From contig CALYLX010000082.1 in the NCBI GenBank assembly GCA_944990035.1, positions 868,001 to 932,000 of the forward strand: a stretch of DNA of 64,000 bases, written 5' to 3'. Below the pieces are notes generated by a model. That model saw only the letters and a program-made list of their open reading frames with translations. It was not told the origin of the DNA and searched no databases. This document shows, in pieces, positions 12,521-24,975 of this stretch (positions are counted from its first letter, which is position 1; each line of letters starts with the position of its first letter). Source of the stretch: Clitopilus passeckerianus. Taxonomy: Eukaryota > Basidiomycota > Agaricomycetes > Agaricales > Entolomataceae. The translations under genes were made by a program, and so were the position numbers.

Positions 12521-14462
12521 CTACCGGCCGTCGGGTGGCCTCGCGAACCCTTCAACGGGGTCATTCGGATCTTCAAGAACCGCAAGCCTTTTCCGACCAA
12601 TGTCCAGGCTTTCGTCCATGTCCTCAATGAAGTTCTTTGCTTCCACCTCGGACATGAGTTTGAAGCGGAGTCGATTATGTTCATAATCCTCGAAAGAGAG
12701 GTTGGCCAAAATCCTTGAGAGTCGAGAAACGGCTTTGGAAGGAGCCCGCGGGCGGCCTTCTTTGTCCAATTCAGCGAGGAACCCTCGAAGGTCGAACACA
12801 GATATTGGGGGAACCTCAGAAGATTTGCTGTCTTCCTCCAACTGATCTGCGGCTAGGATAGTTGGATGGAATTTGATGAAAGCAAAGAGACGAGCACGTG
12901 TATTGAATGCAAATAACCAACCAGTCTTGTTGAAGCCTTTCCGGAGTCGTGGGGCAAAGTATGGGACGGGGCGTCCTCGCCAGCTTTGGCCAGGGGTAAA
13001 ACTTCGGGGAAAAGGGCGACTGTGGATGCAGCGGTGCTCGCAGACCTCGCACTTGAAGTGGACTTGTCCATGAATACGGTCATGAAGGTGGTCAACGCTT
13101 GAACGATGAGAGTTGGCGTGAAAAAGGGGATGGAGCAAGTATTGCCCTGATGGAAGTCATAACCTTTGGATGCGATTGCAAAGGCATTAGGGTAAAACGG
13201 TCTGTGAGCACTGATAAAGCAGGGATGGACAACACTGCCTAGATGGAAGAAGAGTTGTGGGGCCTCTACAAACAATTCGGACCATTCCGTTTGCGAGATG
13301 GAGGTGTTCAGCAGAATCAATCTTTTGAGTTGAGGGAGTAGAGTTAGCACTGCACGCAAAGTTTCCTTTCCAACAAGGGGGTTGTGTGAGAGATTCAGTA
13401 TTTGGACTGAATTCTGGCCTTTTATGATGCTCGAAATTTGGGACGTGGACAAATGATAGAACGAGAGGTCAAGATGTTCGGCGGGCTCGGCAAGGGGTTT
13501 ACCAAGCATTCTGAGCAAGAGTGGAAAAGCTGAGGGAGGAAGGGGCTGAAAGTGGGAGGATGTTTTGAATAGATGAAGAATAGCCTCCACCTGTCCTGGA
13601 ATTTGGATCAAGGTTTCAAGGTTCTGGTTGTCCATATCACCCCGTTCGATTATATGCCGAATTGCTGGCAACAATGCCAGCTGCGATAAGGGAGGTATAG
13701 TGAGAGATTCAAGTTCCTGAACTATTTGATCTGCTAGATCGACTTTGTGACGAAGCTCTGATGCTTCAGGAGACTTTGGCCATATGTCGGGGAGAACGCT
13801 AGATCTTATAAGGGGATGCTTCAGCAAGAATTCGACGTCCGCGAGCCAGCCTGTGCTTCCGTCTGAGACGACCACGTCGCCGTTCCTTTCGTCCTCCGAC
13901 AATTGCACATAAGCGTTGACGTAGTCAAAGGCATCCAGAAGGGTGAGCGAGGTTGATTCTTCGTACCCAGGGGTGGAATCCCCTGGAAGGAAACCATATG
14001 CACAATCCTCAACGTTGGTTATATCGAATATGGAAAATCCGTGATTATTGTCTGATAAATGTGCTTGAGACCTCCGTTATAACAAGAAGTATTCGGCATT
14101 CACCATACATCTTATAATCATCCTCTCGTTCTCTGAATGACCACTCACTCAAGGCCTTTACCATCCTCATAGGTAATGCGTTCTCCCATTGAGATCAGAT
14201 AGGCGCTATCGAGCATTGAAGCCAGGTATTTACTAGGCACATCGAGTTCCCAGAGAGACTCATCCTTCTCAAGCGTGCGAAGCTCCTCGCGAATGATCTC
14301 AGCGTTCAGAGATTGTTGTAACTGGACGATAAAGCGACTAGCTGCGCCCGCGACGTGTAATCCATAGATGTCCTGTTGATGTATGGCAGCTATGCGTCTG
14401 TAGCGCGCTCTGGAGCCAGAGCCAAAACGAGCTACGATGAAGGCTTGGTGACGTTCACCCAT
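12521..14462 (-). CDS. RNI/LRR-like hypothetical protein with an apparent frameshift
   Basis: Exon 1 starts MGERHQAFIVARFGSG (14462) and joins over an intron of about 110 bp to NNHGFSIFDITNVED... Exon 2 runs through leucine-rich segments (SVQILNLSHNPLVGKETLRAVLTLLPQLKRLILLN is one repeat) that look like an RNI/LRR fold. The reading then changes frame near 12988-12991: upstream ...FPEVLPLA, downstream QSWRGRPVPYF...GWLFAFNTRARLFAFIKF to the TAG at 12521. No plausible GT-AG intron connects the two frames; one additional C in a GGCC run would. It is either a consensus error or a real frameshift. Function unknown. Confidence 0.6.
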
Positions 14463-14633
14463 GTTGAAAAACGGTGTTGCTTTTGGCTGGCGGTGCTCCT
14501 GAGCAAGACTAGGAATGTGGCACCAGCGTGTTCAGCCAGGAGTTCCGCTACATGAGAAAACGAATGAGAACGTGTTGAAATTCATTATATCCGTATTGAG
14601 CAAGAGTCCCAAACATTGCCGTAATCTCTGTAA

Positions 14634-17600
14634 TCATATCCGCTCATACATGCAAATGTAGGCCTTAGCCTTCAGTACCTCTTCCAGAGTGGTTAGTCTC
14701 ACGACCGTGTCGCTGATGTATGCCCATTTGCGCGGCTTGGGTGATTGCGCCGAGCTCCTCTTCTGTCTACCCTTCTCTTGAGCCGACTCGTTCGAAGATT
14801 CAAGTTCTGGAAGCGCAGTGTATGCGATGTAGTGGCCACCAAGCTAGGAAGAGAACGTCAGCACTGAGACCAATGTCCGAATCAGCGGTGACATACCATA
14901 TTGCCAAGATGGACAATCACAGCATAGAGTCTGTACATGCATTTTCCCCGATCCTTTGTCTTCGCGTCCTTTTTGCCAGCCTTTCCAAGCCCGAAATCCT
15001 CCTTTCTAGGAGCAAGGTATGGAGTCACGTCGAGGTACTCCGGGAAGGACACATAATCATCCAACTTCTTGAACCCATGAGAGAACTGACTGAATGAAAT
15101 CATCGGGACTTTCGTTATCTGCTGGAACCGCTTCAGGTGGATCACCAGCACAGGCGGAGGCACAGCAATGAGGTAGCGTTTGTACACTGGTCTCATAATT
15201 GTGGGCTTCGGCTTTGAAGTCTTAGTTGGCTTACGGGTTGGAGCCAGTGAGGGAGGAAGGGTTTTCGGGGCACTACTGCTGTCTGTGCTTCCAGTCCGGC
15301 TGGGTTGCCTTGACTCGACGATACCGATAGACGATGCCTCGCTTTCTGCGCCGGAGCTTTCGTCTGTCTCCTGCTCGGCATGGTGGCTTCGAGATGGCAA
15401 AGAAAGCGTGTTGCTGCCAGCAGATGTGTCTGCAGGCGGAAGATGTGCTGAGATCTGAACCAGGCGGGGGGTCGCCTGGGTCGCTGGTGTTGGTGTTGTG
15501 AGATCTGGGGATTCACCGTTTGGTGCGGATGCTGAACGGCTCATTGGTTGTGCTTTGGAGCTAAGGTCACCATTGGGCTGCGCGCTATGCGATCGCGCAG
15601 AGAGTGCCATAGCCGTGGGTATAGCCTCTGGTTTCGAGTCCGAAGCGGGGGAAGGTGGGACGATGCGGACTGTTCGAAGTGGTTGCTCAGGCTCAGAAGA
15701 TGCGTCTGTGTCAGACTGGTCTACAGCTGGCGTGGAGATATCGGTAGGAAGGGATGACACCGATCGTCGATCGTCGGAATCAGGGTGGGCATACACTCCC
15801 ACCGTAGGCGTTGACATAGAAGTCGGTATATGCACGGTAGGTGGGGAGAGTCGGAGAGAAGGCCTCGAGGGCAGTGAGGGTTGTGGCAAATCCTGCTCCT
15901 CGCGCTCCTTCTCAGCATTGTCCGAGTCTTCTTCCTCCTCGGCAGTTGGAAGCTGTCCGTTGGCAATCTTCCAGCATCTTCGACACCCCACCATGTTTTC
16001 ACCGTCTAGGATCTCAACAGCGGTGAAGATACGAAGACATTCCTCGATGCCAGAATAATGGCTCATGCTTAGCCACAGGTTCTGCGAAGACGGGGTTGTT
16101 GTTGATTCAGCCTTCGAGCCATTTGCTTGAGAGTAGAAGAGGGGTGAATGGGGTGGCTTGAGTAAATTGCCCAAGCCACCGCTCGCAGAGGAAGGTGGGG
16201 AGATGTCAGCCAGAATTTCGCGAAGATAGGCAAGCTCTGCAGTAGATGGTTTCGGAGGTTTGGGCGATTTTGATCGCTGCGGCTCTGACATTCGGGTAGC
16301 TCCAGTAGCTTTGGGCGCTGAGATGGGTGTGGGAGCTATCGGGACTGGAGATTGACTTAGAGGCGGAGAAGATGGACGAGAAAGGATAATAGCGGGAGTC
16401 GAGGCATGAGAGGCGGGTTCCGAGTTCAATGTCATTGAGCCGCTTCCAGAAGTTTTCCTTGTGCTCGAGGCTATGCTCTCCGTGGTGATCATGGTGGCAG
16501 TTGAAGATGGAGAAAGGGAGGGTCGGCCGGTCTCCACACTCGGGCGTGTCGCTTGTTTGGAGATATGTTTCTCCTTATCGTTATCCTTCCAAGCTTTCCC
16601 CAACCCGATTGACGCACTAATCCGCTTCCCGAACTTCGTCCAGTTGTCCTTCCCTTTGTTGCTAGGAGGCGATAGCTCCGGTTTCTCAACTATCACTATG
16701 TCATTAGAGATTGACTGGTCTTCAACAGTCGCCACCGCTGTCGAAATATCATCCCTAGATGAAACTGCGCTTCCCCCAGGCAATGGATCGCGAACGATAT
16801 CTAAGCTTTTCCGCCTAGGATCGCTAGCAACCGGGGGTTCAGCAAGCCCACCCTGCTGCTTTAGGCCAATTTCCTTAGGGCTTGGTGGCACAGAAGAAGG
16901 GCGCGGAACATCGAGGGTGCCACCAGTACTGGGTATAGAGGAAGAGGGCAAAGGGAAGGCGGCAAGCTTTCTCGCTAATTTCTTCAGCCGATCGCGTTTG
17001 CGCTTGTGATAGTCTTCGGCTTGTATGCTGAGGCTGATATCGTTGAAATCCTCGTAAGTTTGAGAGATGTGTTTGCACTTCTGGCAGACGAGGATACTGG
17101 TAAGCTTGCCTCCGAAGACCATGTCTGCGAGCGAGATCAGCTTGTCTTCGTCCGGGATCGGGGGCGTGGTAGGATGCGAAGAGGCGCTGGAAGCGAATTC
17201 GCCAGCAGCTGCAGAATGGTGCATTGTCGTTCTGCGGCGTTTTCGAGGTTTTTCTGGAGGAGGTTGTCGCTTTTTGATGACCTGAGAAAGCAGGATGAGA
17301 ACGAAAAGGCGAGGGCGAGGCACGATTGGACTTACATCTTGTTCCTCCATGCGACTAGCATCTAGTAGTATACGCAGGAATTCATGGGCATCCTGTTGAG
17401 CGAAATCCATATATTGGTCGTATTTCTTGCCGAGAGTAGTAAGAAGTGGCCTGTAAGGTTTCATCAAGGACCAGAATATCTGCCAAAAGTATAGCACTTA
17501 CTTAGGGCTTAGACTCTCCCTCTTTCTCTGACTTTGGTTCTTCCAAGCTCTCAGCATCAGCTGAATGAAGACATCCCCGATGGGCATCATGTCCACCCAA

Positions 17601-17969
17601 TCTTGCTCATATTCGCCAGCCTGACCATACCCGTTGGTCAACAACGGTGATCTCCTCGACAAAGGGGTCAATTGGGACCCATTGGAATCGTTGATAAATG
17701 GATGTGATAGTGGTTCAAAGTGTGCAAGCTCCGAAAGAAAGCGGGTTGCTATGAGCTGAACAACCAGAAGTCAGCACACTTTTAGAAACCAGAGATCCAA
17801 GCTCAGTGCTCACCCCTTGCAGAACTGAGTTCATGAAACAAGTATTGCCATGATTCCAAAGCCCGGGCGGTAGGAGTGCATCCTTTTCCTCCTCTTCTCG
17901 TTCTTTCCTCTGCTTGTATAGCTCTTGAGGTGTCGGCGATTTAGTTTTCGCCATTGTAGTTCGGGCCAC
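14634..17969 (-). CDS. Ubiquitin carboxyl-terminal hydrolase (USP/UBP family C19)
   Basis: Cysteine-protease deubiquitinase. The Cys box LLPPGLWNHGNTCFMNSVLQ is in exon 1 (about 17820-17880) and QQDAHEFLRILLDA in a later exon. A zinc-ribbon-like CQKCKHIS follows, with its partner CRRCW some 450 residues further on after a very long Ser/Pro-rich insert. Then come VLVIHLKRFQ and, after an intron near 14880, the His box GGHYIAYT. The last exon ends KAYICMYERI at 14634. The large disordered insertion within the catalytic domain resembles fungal and animal USP16/USP45-type enzymes. The start is either 17969 or the in-frame ATG at 17954. Confidence 0.9.
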
Positions 17970-18494
17970 TGGATGTTAATTCACGCTGGCGGTCACTAAC
18001 GATGTGTACCACTGCGAGCCGTCTTAGGAGTGGGGAAGACCCGTGTTAAACCGGTTTAAGATGTGCGTTTGTTACAGAGAGCCAAGCATGGACGACGGAA
18101 ATATCTAAGAGATTACGGAGGTATCGATATTTGTAACCAAAGCCAAACCCAGGGCCGGATGGTGCACATCCTCCCTTTTCCTGCACTTTCCCGCTCTGTG
18201 CTTCCTTTCTGGGGCACAGTACTGCGCAGTCGAGCCACGTAATTGGTGCTGGGGCAGCTCCGTAGGCTTGACTCTTGAGGCTGTTCGAGCAGCTGCGTAT
18301 CCGTACTGTTGACAGTAAGGCACACATCAGATGAAAGCAGTCATGCTGGTCGTTATTATTCTCCGAGATTCTATGCTACAAGTGGTGGTCTAGCCAGGCC
18401 GACCATAAAGAACCCAACTACCCGGGCCGACGGCACAGGAACAATGAACAACGTTTGAGCGGGGAGAGACGTGGATATCAATGTAGACGTTATC
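17970..18494. other. Intergenic, no supported gene
   Basis: About 520 bp between the USP start and the 3' end of the Bin3-type gene. Three overlapping minus-strand frames of up to 93 codons have no recognisable motif. Confidence 0.35.
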
Positions 18495-19623
18495 CTAGCT
18501 TTCTGTACAAGTCCACATCTCGACAGAAACCTGACCAAAGATGAGCGCTTCTATTTCGGGAATAATGACAGAAGTCATACCTCCTTCACCGGCGGTCCCT
18601 TGGTGTTGTTTAGGACCAAATCCGATCCCAAAGAGGATGGCTTCAAAGTGTTCAGGCCGAAATTGTAAGGTCGAATACGTCTCTTGCAGCACCTGGGTAC
18701 CATCAGCAAATAGAGCACACAAGATATCCATCATGGCGGCGCGCCTACCTTGTCCATTTTTCTTGCCTTGACATACGTATCCCATGCTTGGGGTTCCAGA
18801 ACAAAGATGCCTCCCGGGCGCAAAACCTCGTAGACACGTTTGAAAAATGCCTGGAGTGCTCTATCACCACCGTTCAAGTGTATCCACTTTGTTAATGAGA
18901 AACTATAGGAAGAATAACTTCAGATACATGATATAGGGATTATCAGCGGTGGCTTACCCAAGAACAACATCGTAGCCTTCGGCATCATCTGGGATTGGTT
19001 CATTAACCCAATCCGCAGTGACGAAAGTCACATTATGGGGGAATATATGCTTTCCTCTCTTTTCAGAAGGGGGAACAGGTAGAGTGCCAAATTCATGTTC
19101 GCAAGACATTGGGAAATATGCAGCGACAGGCTGAATTGCAGTTGCTTCCGCAGTCTCTCCACTGCGCCGTCGTTTCCGTGGACAGGGTGCCACATTTTCG
19201 GTACGGCCTTCCACAGATCCTGTGAGTTCAGCCTTGTCGTCTGGCTCTTGTAACGACCAGGCAGTGCGCCTTCTCCTCCAAGCTGCGCTCACGAGACTTT
19301 CATCAATATCGACACCAACAGCCCGATGAGCTCCCCATGACTGGCCTACAAGAATCATACGTGAGGAATCGCTCCAGCTTCAAGTTGAAGGACTTACCAA
19401 TCTCACAAGTCACCCAACCCTCGTTACACCCAACGTCCAAGACGCGTTTACCCTTGAAGAGATCTTTCGACAACAAGGCCAGGCGGGAATCACCGCCATT
19501 CACAGAGGGTCGTTTGGCATAATAGCTTGGGATACGTTTTCAGACCCAGTCCACGTTCTTGCAGAGGAGTGAGGCTAACCCGTGGTAGTTTCCGTGAATT
19601 GGGACTTGTGAGGTCGAAGACAT
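18495..19623 (-). CDS. Bin3-domain RNA methyltransferase (MePCE/Bmc1-like)
   Basis: The start [15 protein letters not shown] (19623) is followed by an intron that restores [19 protein letters not shown], matching the HGNY..YY..R motif of Bin3 proteins. SAM motif I is [20 protein letters not shown], then GVDID. Later residues around [31 protein letters not shown] are typical of the Bin3 domain (LEPQ motif), and the gene ends at TAG 18495. The human relative MePCE methylates the 5' gamma-phosphate of 7SK RNA, and S. pombe Bmc1 acts with telomerase and U6 RNA; the target here is unknown. A short charged insert (RKRRRSGE) follows motif II. Confidence 0.88.
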
Positions 19624-20250
19624 GATTTGAGTGAGTTGCCTATTGGTCGGAGTTCGGAACCAAACACGTTGTTTGTGGTTGCTTGATTCCATCGCCCATT
19701 CGCATCCGATTCCGACGTGTACAAGCCGGTCAATGGTTTTCTTCGGACGTTTGAGTCCCTATCTTCTCCTATTATCCAAGTAATACAGGGATCTGCAGTC
19801 AAAAGCCCAATCTAACAGATGGGAGAGGGGAAATACAATCTCAAACAATACTGGAAACGCTCTTAGCTTCGTGTTGGACTATTCTCTGCCTTTGGAATTG
19901 CTTCGACTTGGCCTCGACTCAGACGTACCAATCTGCTGCGAATTACCTTGTCACATTCGTCTTTCAGCAGTCAAGCGAAATTTTGCTGCAGCTAGGGATA
20001 AAGAGTGCCTCCAGGTCTCAATGTCCTGCCCCAGTGACTTTATACCCCTACTTAGGCATTATTGTCCATTTCACCCGTTCGCCCCTTTCCTCAAGGTATC
20101 GCCTGCACCCCTTTCGAAACGAGGGAATCTCCTCTTTCTTTACTCCCGCAAACCCTATTTCACGGAGGACTATGACGATGGCTGACGGCTATGACGGAAT
20201 CCTATGCTGCAAGTGACTCCTTTCCAAAGGATCTCCTAAACTCAGAACCC

Positions 20251-20257
20251 TATAAAA
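20251..20257 (+). promoter_or_regulatory. TATA box of the first histidine-rich protein gene
   Basis: TATAAAA, 71 bp upstream of the ATG at 20328, with a short pyrimidine-poor leader. The second histidine-rich gene has TATAAAAAG at a comparable distance. Confidence 0.6.
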
Positions 20258-20327
20258 TCAGGCCAAGTTCAGCTTGACTCCGACATCATAACAGCACTAC
20301 AACCAGCACTTATCCGAAAGCATAACA

Positions 20328-20869
20328 ATGTTCTCTTCAAAGTTCTCCGCGCTCTTCGTCGTTGCTCTTGCTGGACTCGTAGCAGCGACACCGTCAGCTT
20401 CCACTGAAAGTGGTCTTCAGGTTGGTTTTCACTTGAGATGCATGACGCACCCATTTTGACTTCAGATCTGTAGACCCGAGATGGACACTATCAAAATCAC
20501 GCCGGCGAATACGATGGCCGCCGTCACGGATACGGTGGTTATCGAGGGTACGAACATCATGGGTACGACCGCCATCCATACCGACACGATTATGGACATG
20601 GTCATAACTCCTATTACCCCAATTACCGCCATTATTCGAGAGCCCTAGCAGCAAGAGACGACCACCATCGTTACAATGTGCATGGGTATGGCAAGGATGG
20701 CCGTTACGGGGAACACCACCGAGGCTATGGACGCCAAAATTACCATAAAGGAGATTATCATGATAGCTATGGTCATCATGGCAAGGACCGTCATTATAAG
20801 CAGCACCACCGTAGGAATGAGGATGGTCAGGGCGGCGATCACAAGCAATACGACCACAAGGGACATTAG
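20328..20869 (+). CDS. Secreted His/Gly/Tyr-rich protein, copy 1 (in-frame TAG; frame stays open to 21127)
   Basis: Exon 1 (20328-20420) encodes a signal peptide, SALFVVALAGLVAATPSAS. A 53-bp intron (20421-20473) follows in phase 0, and exon 2 begins TRDGHYQNHAGEYDG. The mature part is a low-complexity chain of HGY, YGHHG and DYGHG units. TAG at 20867-20869 closes a 162-aa protein. The same frame then continues with identical His/Tyr/Gly/Asp composition (HKHYDNKDYEHKDY, YGHKGYGHQDYDRKDY) to TGA at 21125-21127, so the ancestral product was probably about 248 aa. Dense histidines suggest binding of Ni, Zn or Cu, which is inference. It is a paralogue of the gene at 40212. The overlapping hydrophobic open frames on both strands are composition shadows. 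Confidence 0.75.
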
Positions 20870-21382
20870 CCTCACGATGATGATAGTCATAAGCACTATG
20901 ATAACAAGGACTATGAACACAAGGATTATCGCCAAAAAGACTACGGACACAACGGCTATAACCATAACTCTTACGGTCACCATGATTATCGCAAACCATA
21001 TGGTCACAAAGGATATGGTCACCAGGATTATGACCGTAAGGACTATCATCGTGGCTCTTACGGCGATAACGATTACGGTTACAAGGGTTATGATCACGGC
21101 GATTACAGGGGGGAGAAGCATCATTGAAGGGGATGAAAAAGCTTGTATCATCAGTACATTCTAGTTATAACATTTCTAGACCTCCTTCTGTCTCATAACC
21201 AAGTATAACTAAATAACCGTGTTACGATACTTTAGGAAAAAGAAACAGGTTGCAACTGCAACCTATTTTTATCTCCCATTTCAACTTCAAAATCCAAGAT
21301 ATATTTACATAGTACAGTTCAACATACAAAGACCCAAGCGGAAAATCAGATAGGCGAACCTCCTACTAGCAGTCTCCTACTA

Positions 21383-24300
21383 TTAAATGTCGAATGCTTT
21401 ACTTCTCCAACCTCTTTTCCGATCTGTGCCTTTGCTCCTGTTGCTAGCCTCTTCCCTAGCCACAGCCTCATCCCACGTCTCGTGCGCCTGCTCAACGGTA
21501 TTCCTAGCTTCCCCAACAGCTTCGTTGACCTCCCGAGTAGCCTCTTTGCCCTGCCTCTTTACATCCTGCACCATAGCATTCGCTTGATCAAATGCATGGT
21601 CTAGCTCGGCAGTGGCATCAACCCTTTGTAATCCGGGCGCTGTAGGAGAAATGGCAGTAGAGGTTTTGTCGCATGGACCAGCCTCGCCTGCAACGATTTG
21701 CGTCCCGACACCTATCGCAATGGCAATCTCCTGTTGAGGTTCATCCACCTGCTCCGATGTTCCGGGCTCACCACCGTTGCCTACAGGACCTGTTGTTCGA
21801 GTATGTACGACACCCTTCCAAGTTGTTTCAGTCTTAGTCAAGGTTTCGGTTTCCTCGTCTCCTTCGATTTCTTCTCCCTCTTCTTCCTCCTGGGAAGGAC
21901 CCACGCCTGACAAAGACGAGATCTCCTCAAAGGCAGCCACAAGCCAGTCCTCTACGCCCACGTCACTCCTGGGGCCTTCCACCTTCCTTCGCTCACTCTC
22001 CTCATTTATCCGGCCCAGAGAGTTCGACAAGCCTTGCAACGCATTACGTATCTGGTCCTCCATAATGCCTTGGAGCACCTTCCCGACGATAGGCCCAGCA
22101 AGTGGTTGCAGAAAGATCTTGTTTAGAATCCAATGTCTGGTATGATCGAATTGAAATTGCATTGCCGAGAGGGTAGCTCCAGGCAGCGATACATTGACGT
22201 TATCGACCTGGAAAACGGGCTCGCCACCCGAAGGGAGTTCACCGTCCCGTCGGGAGGAAGTATCCAGGGATAGTTCGACATCCACCCCAAGGCCTTGATG
22301 TGTCCTCTCTCCAGCCGCCGACAACGACCCGTAGCTTCCATGGTATCTTGTTGTCGGAGCAGCGTCCGGCGAGCCGATATGGACGCTGACGAGCCCCTGG
22401 TCTTCATACCCCAAGACACCGAATGGCCCTCCTTGGAACCGGGCGAAATATCCAAGGTCTGAGAAGCCGAACCTAATCCCATCCACATGTACATGCACTT
22501 TATTCGTGCTGGATACATGCATCCCTCGATGTTGTTGCACTTCTGCAGGCGGCGCAGAGCCATTTGAGGTGGCTCGGGCCAACAGCAGAGGAAATGCTAC
22601 AACCGCAGGAGCCACAGAGGAGAGGTCTACAACGTTCTCCATCTCCACCCTGACCTCATTCCAGGTCTTCACTACTACCTCATCCGGCACCAAATCCAAA
22701 TTCATGCCACCCTCGCGCTCGACAACCATGGTAAGGGTGTCCAAAGCGCCCTCGATCATGGGGCTCTTCATCTTGAATTCGACTCGGGGAGCTAGGAACT
22801 TTGCCATTCCTTGGAACCCGCCAAGAAGGTGGATGATATGTGGTAAGACCCAACCAACAAGGTCCTGTAGAAGTTCCTCCTTCCATGCCCTGATGCTTGT
22901 TCTACCTCGAGCGTAGGCAGCATTTGTACCCAGACCGAAAATTTGGGAGACGAGATTCGAGGCAGTGGTGCGGAAGGCCGTGAGGGACGTAAGAACTCGC
23001 ATGGTGGTCTTATCATTTGATAGGGTGTCGATATACAGGCCGAGCTCGGAAATTGTACGTTGTAAGCTGAGTACCCATGGCTCTGGCTGGCTCGATTGCG
23101 ATGCTGGCGAAGGGCTGGCGGAGGCAGATATGGAGAGAATCCTCCCTGTATCGTAGATCCTCTCCAGAGCCCGGGTTCCCTGCCTTGACGTAGCATATAG
23201 TCGATCGGGGGTTTGATCAGGAGCGAATGCCGAATCAAGCCACTGGTTAACGAGGCTAAGAAGGTGTTGCAAATCGGGGTCTCGAGGAAGGAGGGTATCT
23301 TCAGTGCTGGTGAGGGTTGAATCTACTGTTTCCGCGGCGAACTTCCGCGCCGTATCAGCGAGAGATGCGAGGAATGGTTCCAGAGAGTGGCCTGACGCTA
23401 ACCGCTCAAGGAGAGCCTGGAAGTTGCGAAGTGCATGGATAACCTCCTCGTCTTCTCGCGAGAAGGTTTTAGGGCTGGAGCGGGCATCGGGAGATGAGCT
23501 GGATGCCTGCTTCGATGCTTCTCCGAGTATGTCGGCTTCAGTGGAGACAACAGCCTCCGCAGCACGAGTATATCTCTGGCCATACTTTCGGCAAATATGC
23601 AGCAGATCGCGAAGAGCTTTCATTGTTTGAGAGTCTTGGTGAGCACGATGCACTAGCTTAAGTTTTCATGAGAACCTCCGCTCATCGAATGAAGATGCAA
23701 TTCAAACCGACCTCTTGGATCCGAGAAACAAATGCATCCCTAGCACTCTCCTCCTTTATGGCAGGCTCTGACGTGACTTTGTTGATGTCTTGAACAATGG
23801 TGTGAAGTGTATCGACAACTTCTCCGGCCATGGCATTGATCATTGGGGGTCCACTTGTTTCCACATTCATCGCCTTTTCGACATCTTCAGCACCGACTTG
23901 AACCTGCTGCGCAACTTCTTCCACGTCGAGAGCCAGGCGAGTGATGAACTCTCTGAGCAGGAGGAATGCGTCTGATAGTAGAAGCCGAAGAGTAGTAGAC
24001 GAAAGAAGGAGGAAAGATAGTGCTCGTAAGGACTTGAAGAGCTTGTGTGTGTCAATTGAGAGTTCTTTCGAGGATGGCACTGAGGAACTGATAGTTACGG
24101 TCCTGGTTCGAGTGATCATAATAGAAGTTAATTTCACCTTCCTTCTCTACCGCACTAGCACCCTCCGCACCAATTTCTTTGAGGTGGTCGATTACTTGAT
24201 AATCGACGTCATCACGGACTCGGATGGGCCGTGCAGACGAGTGGTTAATTTCGTAGAGCAGCTCTTGAAGGGCATTATCCGCTGAGGCAGATTGGTCAGG

Positions 24301-24681
24301 CGTTGCCTATAAGGTATCCTGAAAGTACATACAGTTCTTCTCTGTCCCAAACGAGATTAGTGCTTGAATGGCCTCCCTCGTATGTGTCACAAGTTCACGG
24401 GTGTCCTGGCCGATTGGACCTTGGCCTTGCACAGCAATAGACTTTGACAGAGGGTTAAGCAGTTCTGAATTAGCCACAAGTTGTAACAGCCTGTTCAACT
24501 GCGATTGAGACGGTAGCTTTCCGGAATGCAACGCTGCCAGGATCTCAATTGTCTTGTTCAATGAAGATTCGTGGGTGACGGGCGGAGCCGGCTGAGGTTG
24601 GGTGTCATTTGCAAGTAGTGGCTCCCTTTCTGGGTCAGTCTCTTTGCTTCTGCAGCCACAGAACGAAAGGACCGCCCCCAT
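21383..24681 (-). CDS. HAM1-like (former DUF4449) large protein with N-myristoylation-type start
   Basis: Exons 24681-24353, about 24284-23700 and about 23650-21383 encode roughly 1,000 aa. The start is placed at MGAVLSFCGC (24681) rather than the ATG 18 bases upstream, because MGxxxS with cysteines at 8 and 10 is a typical myristoyl/palmitoyl signal. The N-terminal half is helical (LNKTIEILAALHSGKLPSQSQLN, then LDVEEVAQQVQVGAEDVEKAMN). The C-terminal half contains FDHTRHWILNKIFLQPLAGPIVGKVLQGIMEDQI, which resembles the HAM1-like C-terminal domain, and ends with an Ala/Glu amphipathic helix region (EATREVNEAVGEARNTVEQAHETW). It is probably a membrane-associated lipid-binding-type protein; the role is not established. 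Confidence 0.75.
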
Positions 24682-24975
24682 AGTATTGGATGGCGACAAG
24701 AGTCTCTGGCTCCATGTCGGTGTTAGCGGCAGTTCAAGTCGTTCAACGCCGCTTATGGTGACATCACCTTTGCCTGGCCGTGACTGAGTTCAGTGATGTA
24801 GGCCAACAAGGCCAATTTGTGATTTAAGGCTTGGCTCCGAACTCCCGTCATGAAAAAGGGCCTGGAAGGCCAACTGTTCAAATCGGAGGTGGAAGTGATA
24901 CAGAAAATACGATATCAAGGCCCAAAATTATTCACACTGAGGAGTGTACAGAAACTATTCTAGTGGACCATGATT

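Noticed and set aside
15498..16058. 186-codon plus-strand frame inside the USP gene
   Set aside because: Antisense shadow of the same disordered region; no independent evidence.
16461..17009. 182-codon plus-strand frame inside the USP gene
   Set aside because: Antisense shadow of the Ser/Pro-rich insert of the deubiquitinase.
19871..20216. Plus-strand frames of about 100 codons upstream of histidine-rich copy 1
   Set aside because: They fall in the promoter region, overlap each other in two frames and have no motif.
20645..21164. Long open frames overlapping histidine-rich copy 1 in another plus frame and on the minus strand
   Set aside because: They are Met/Ile/Thr- or Val/Ile/Met-rich shadows produced by the CAY/TAY/GGN codon pattern; they have no start context, splicing or motif, whereas the called frame has a signal peptide and an intron shared with copy 2.
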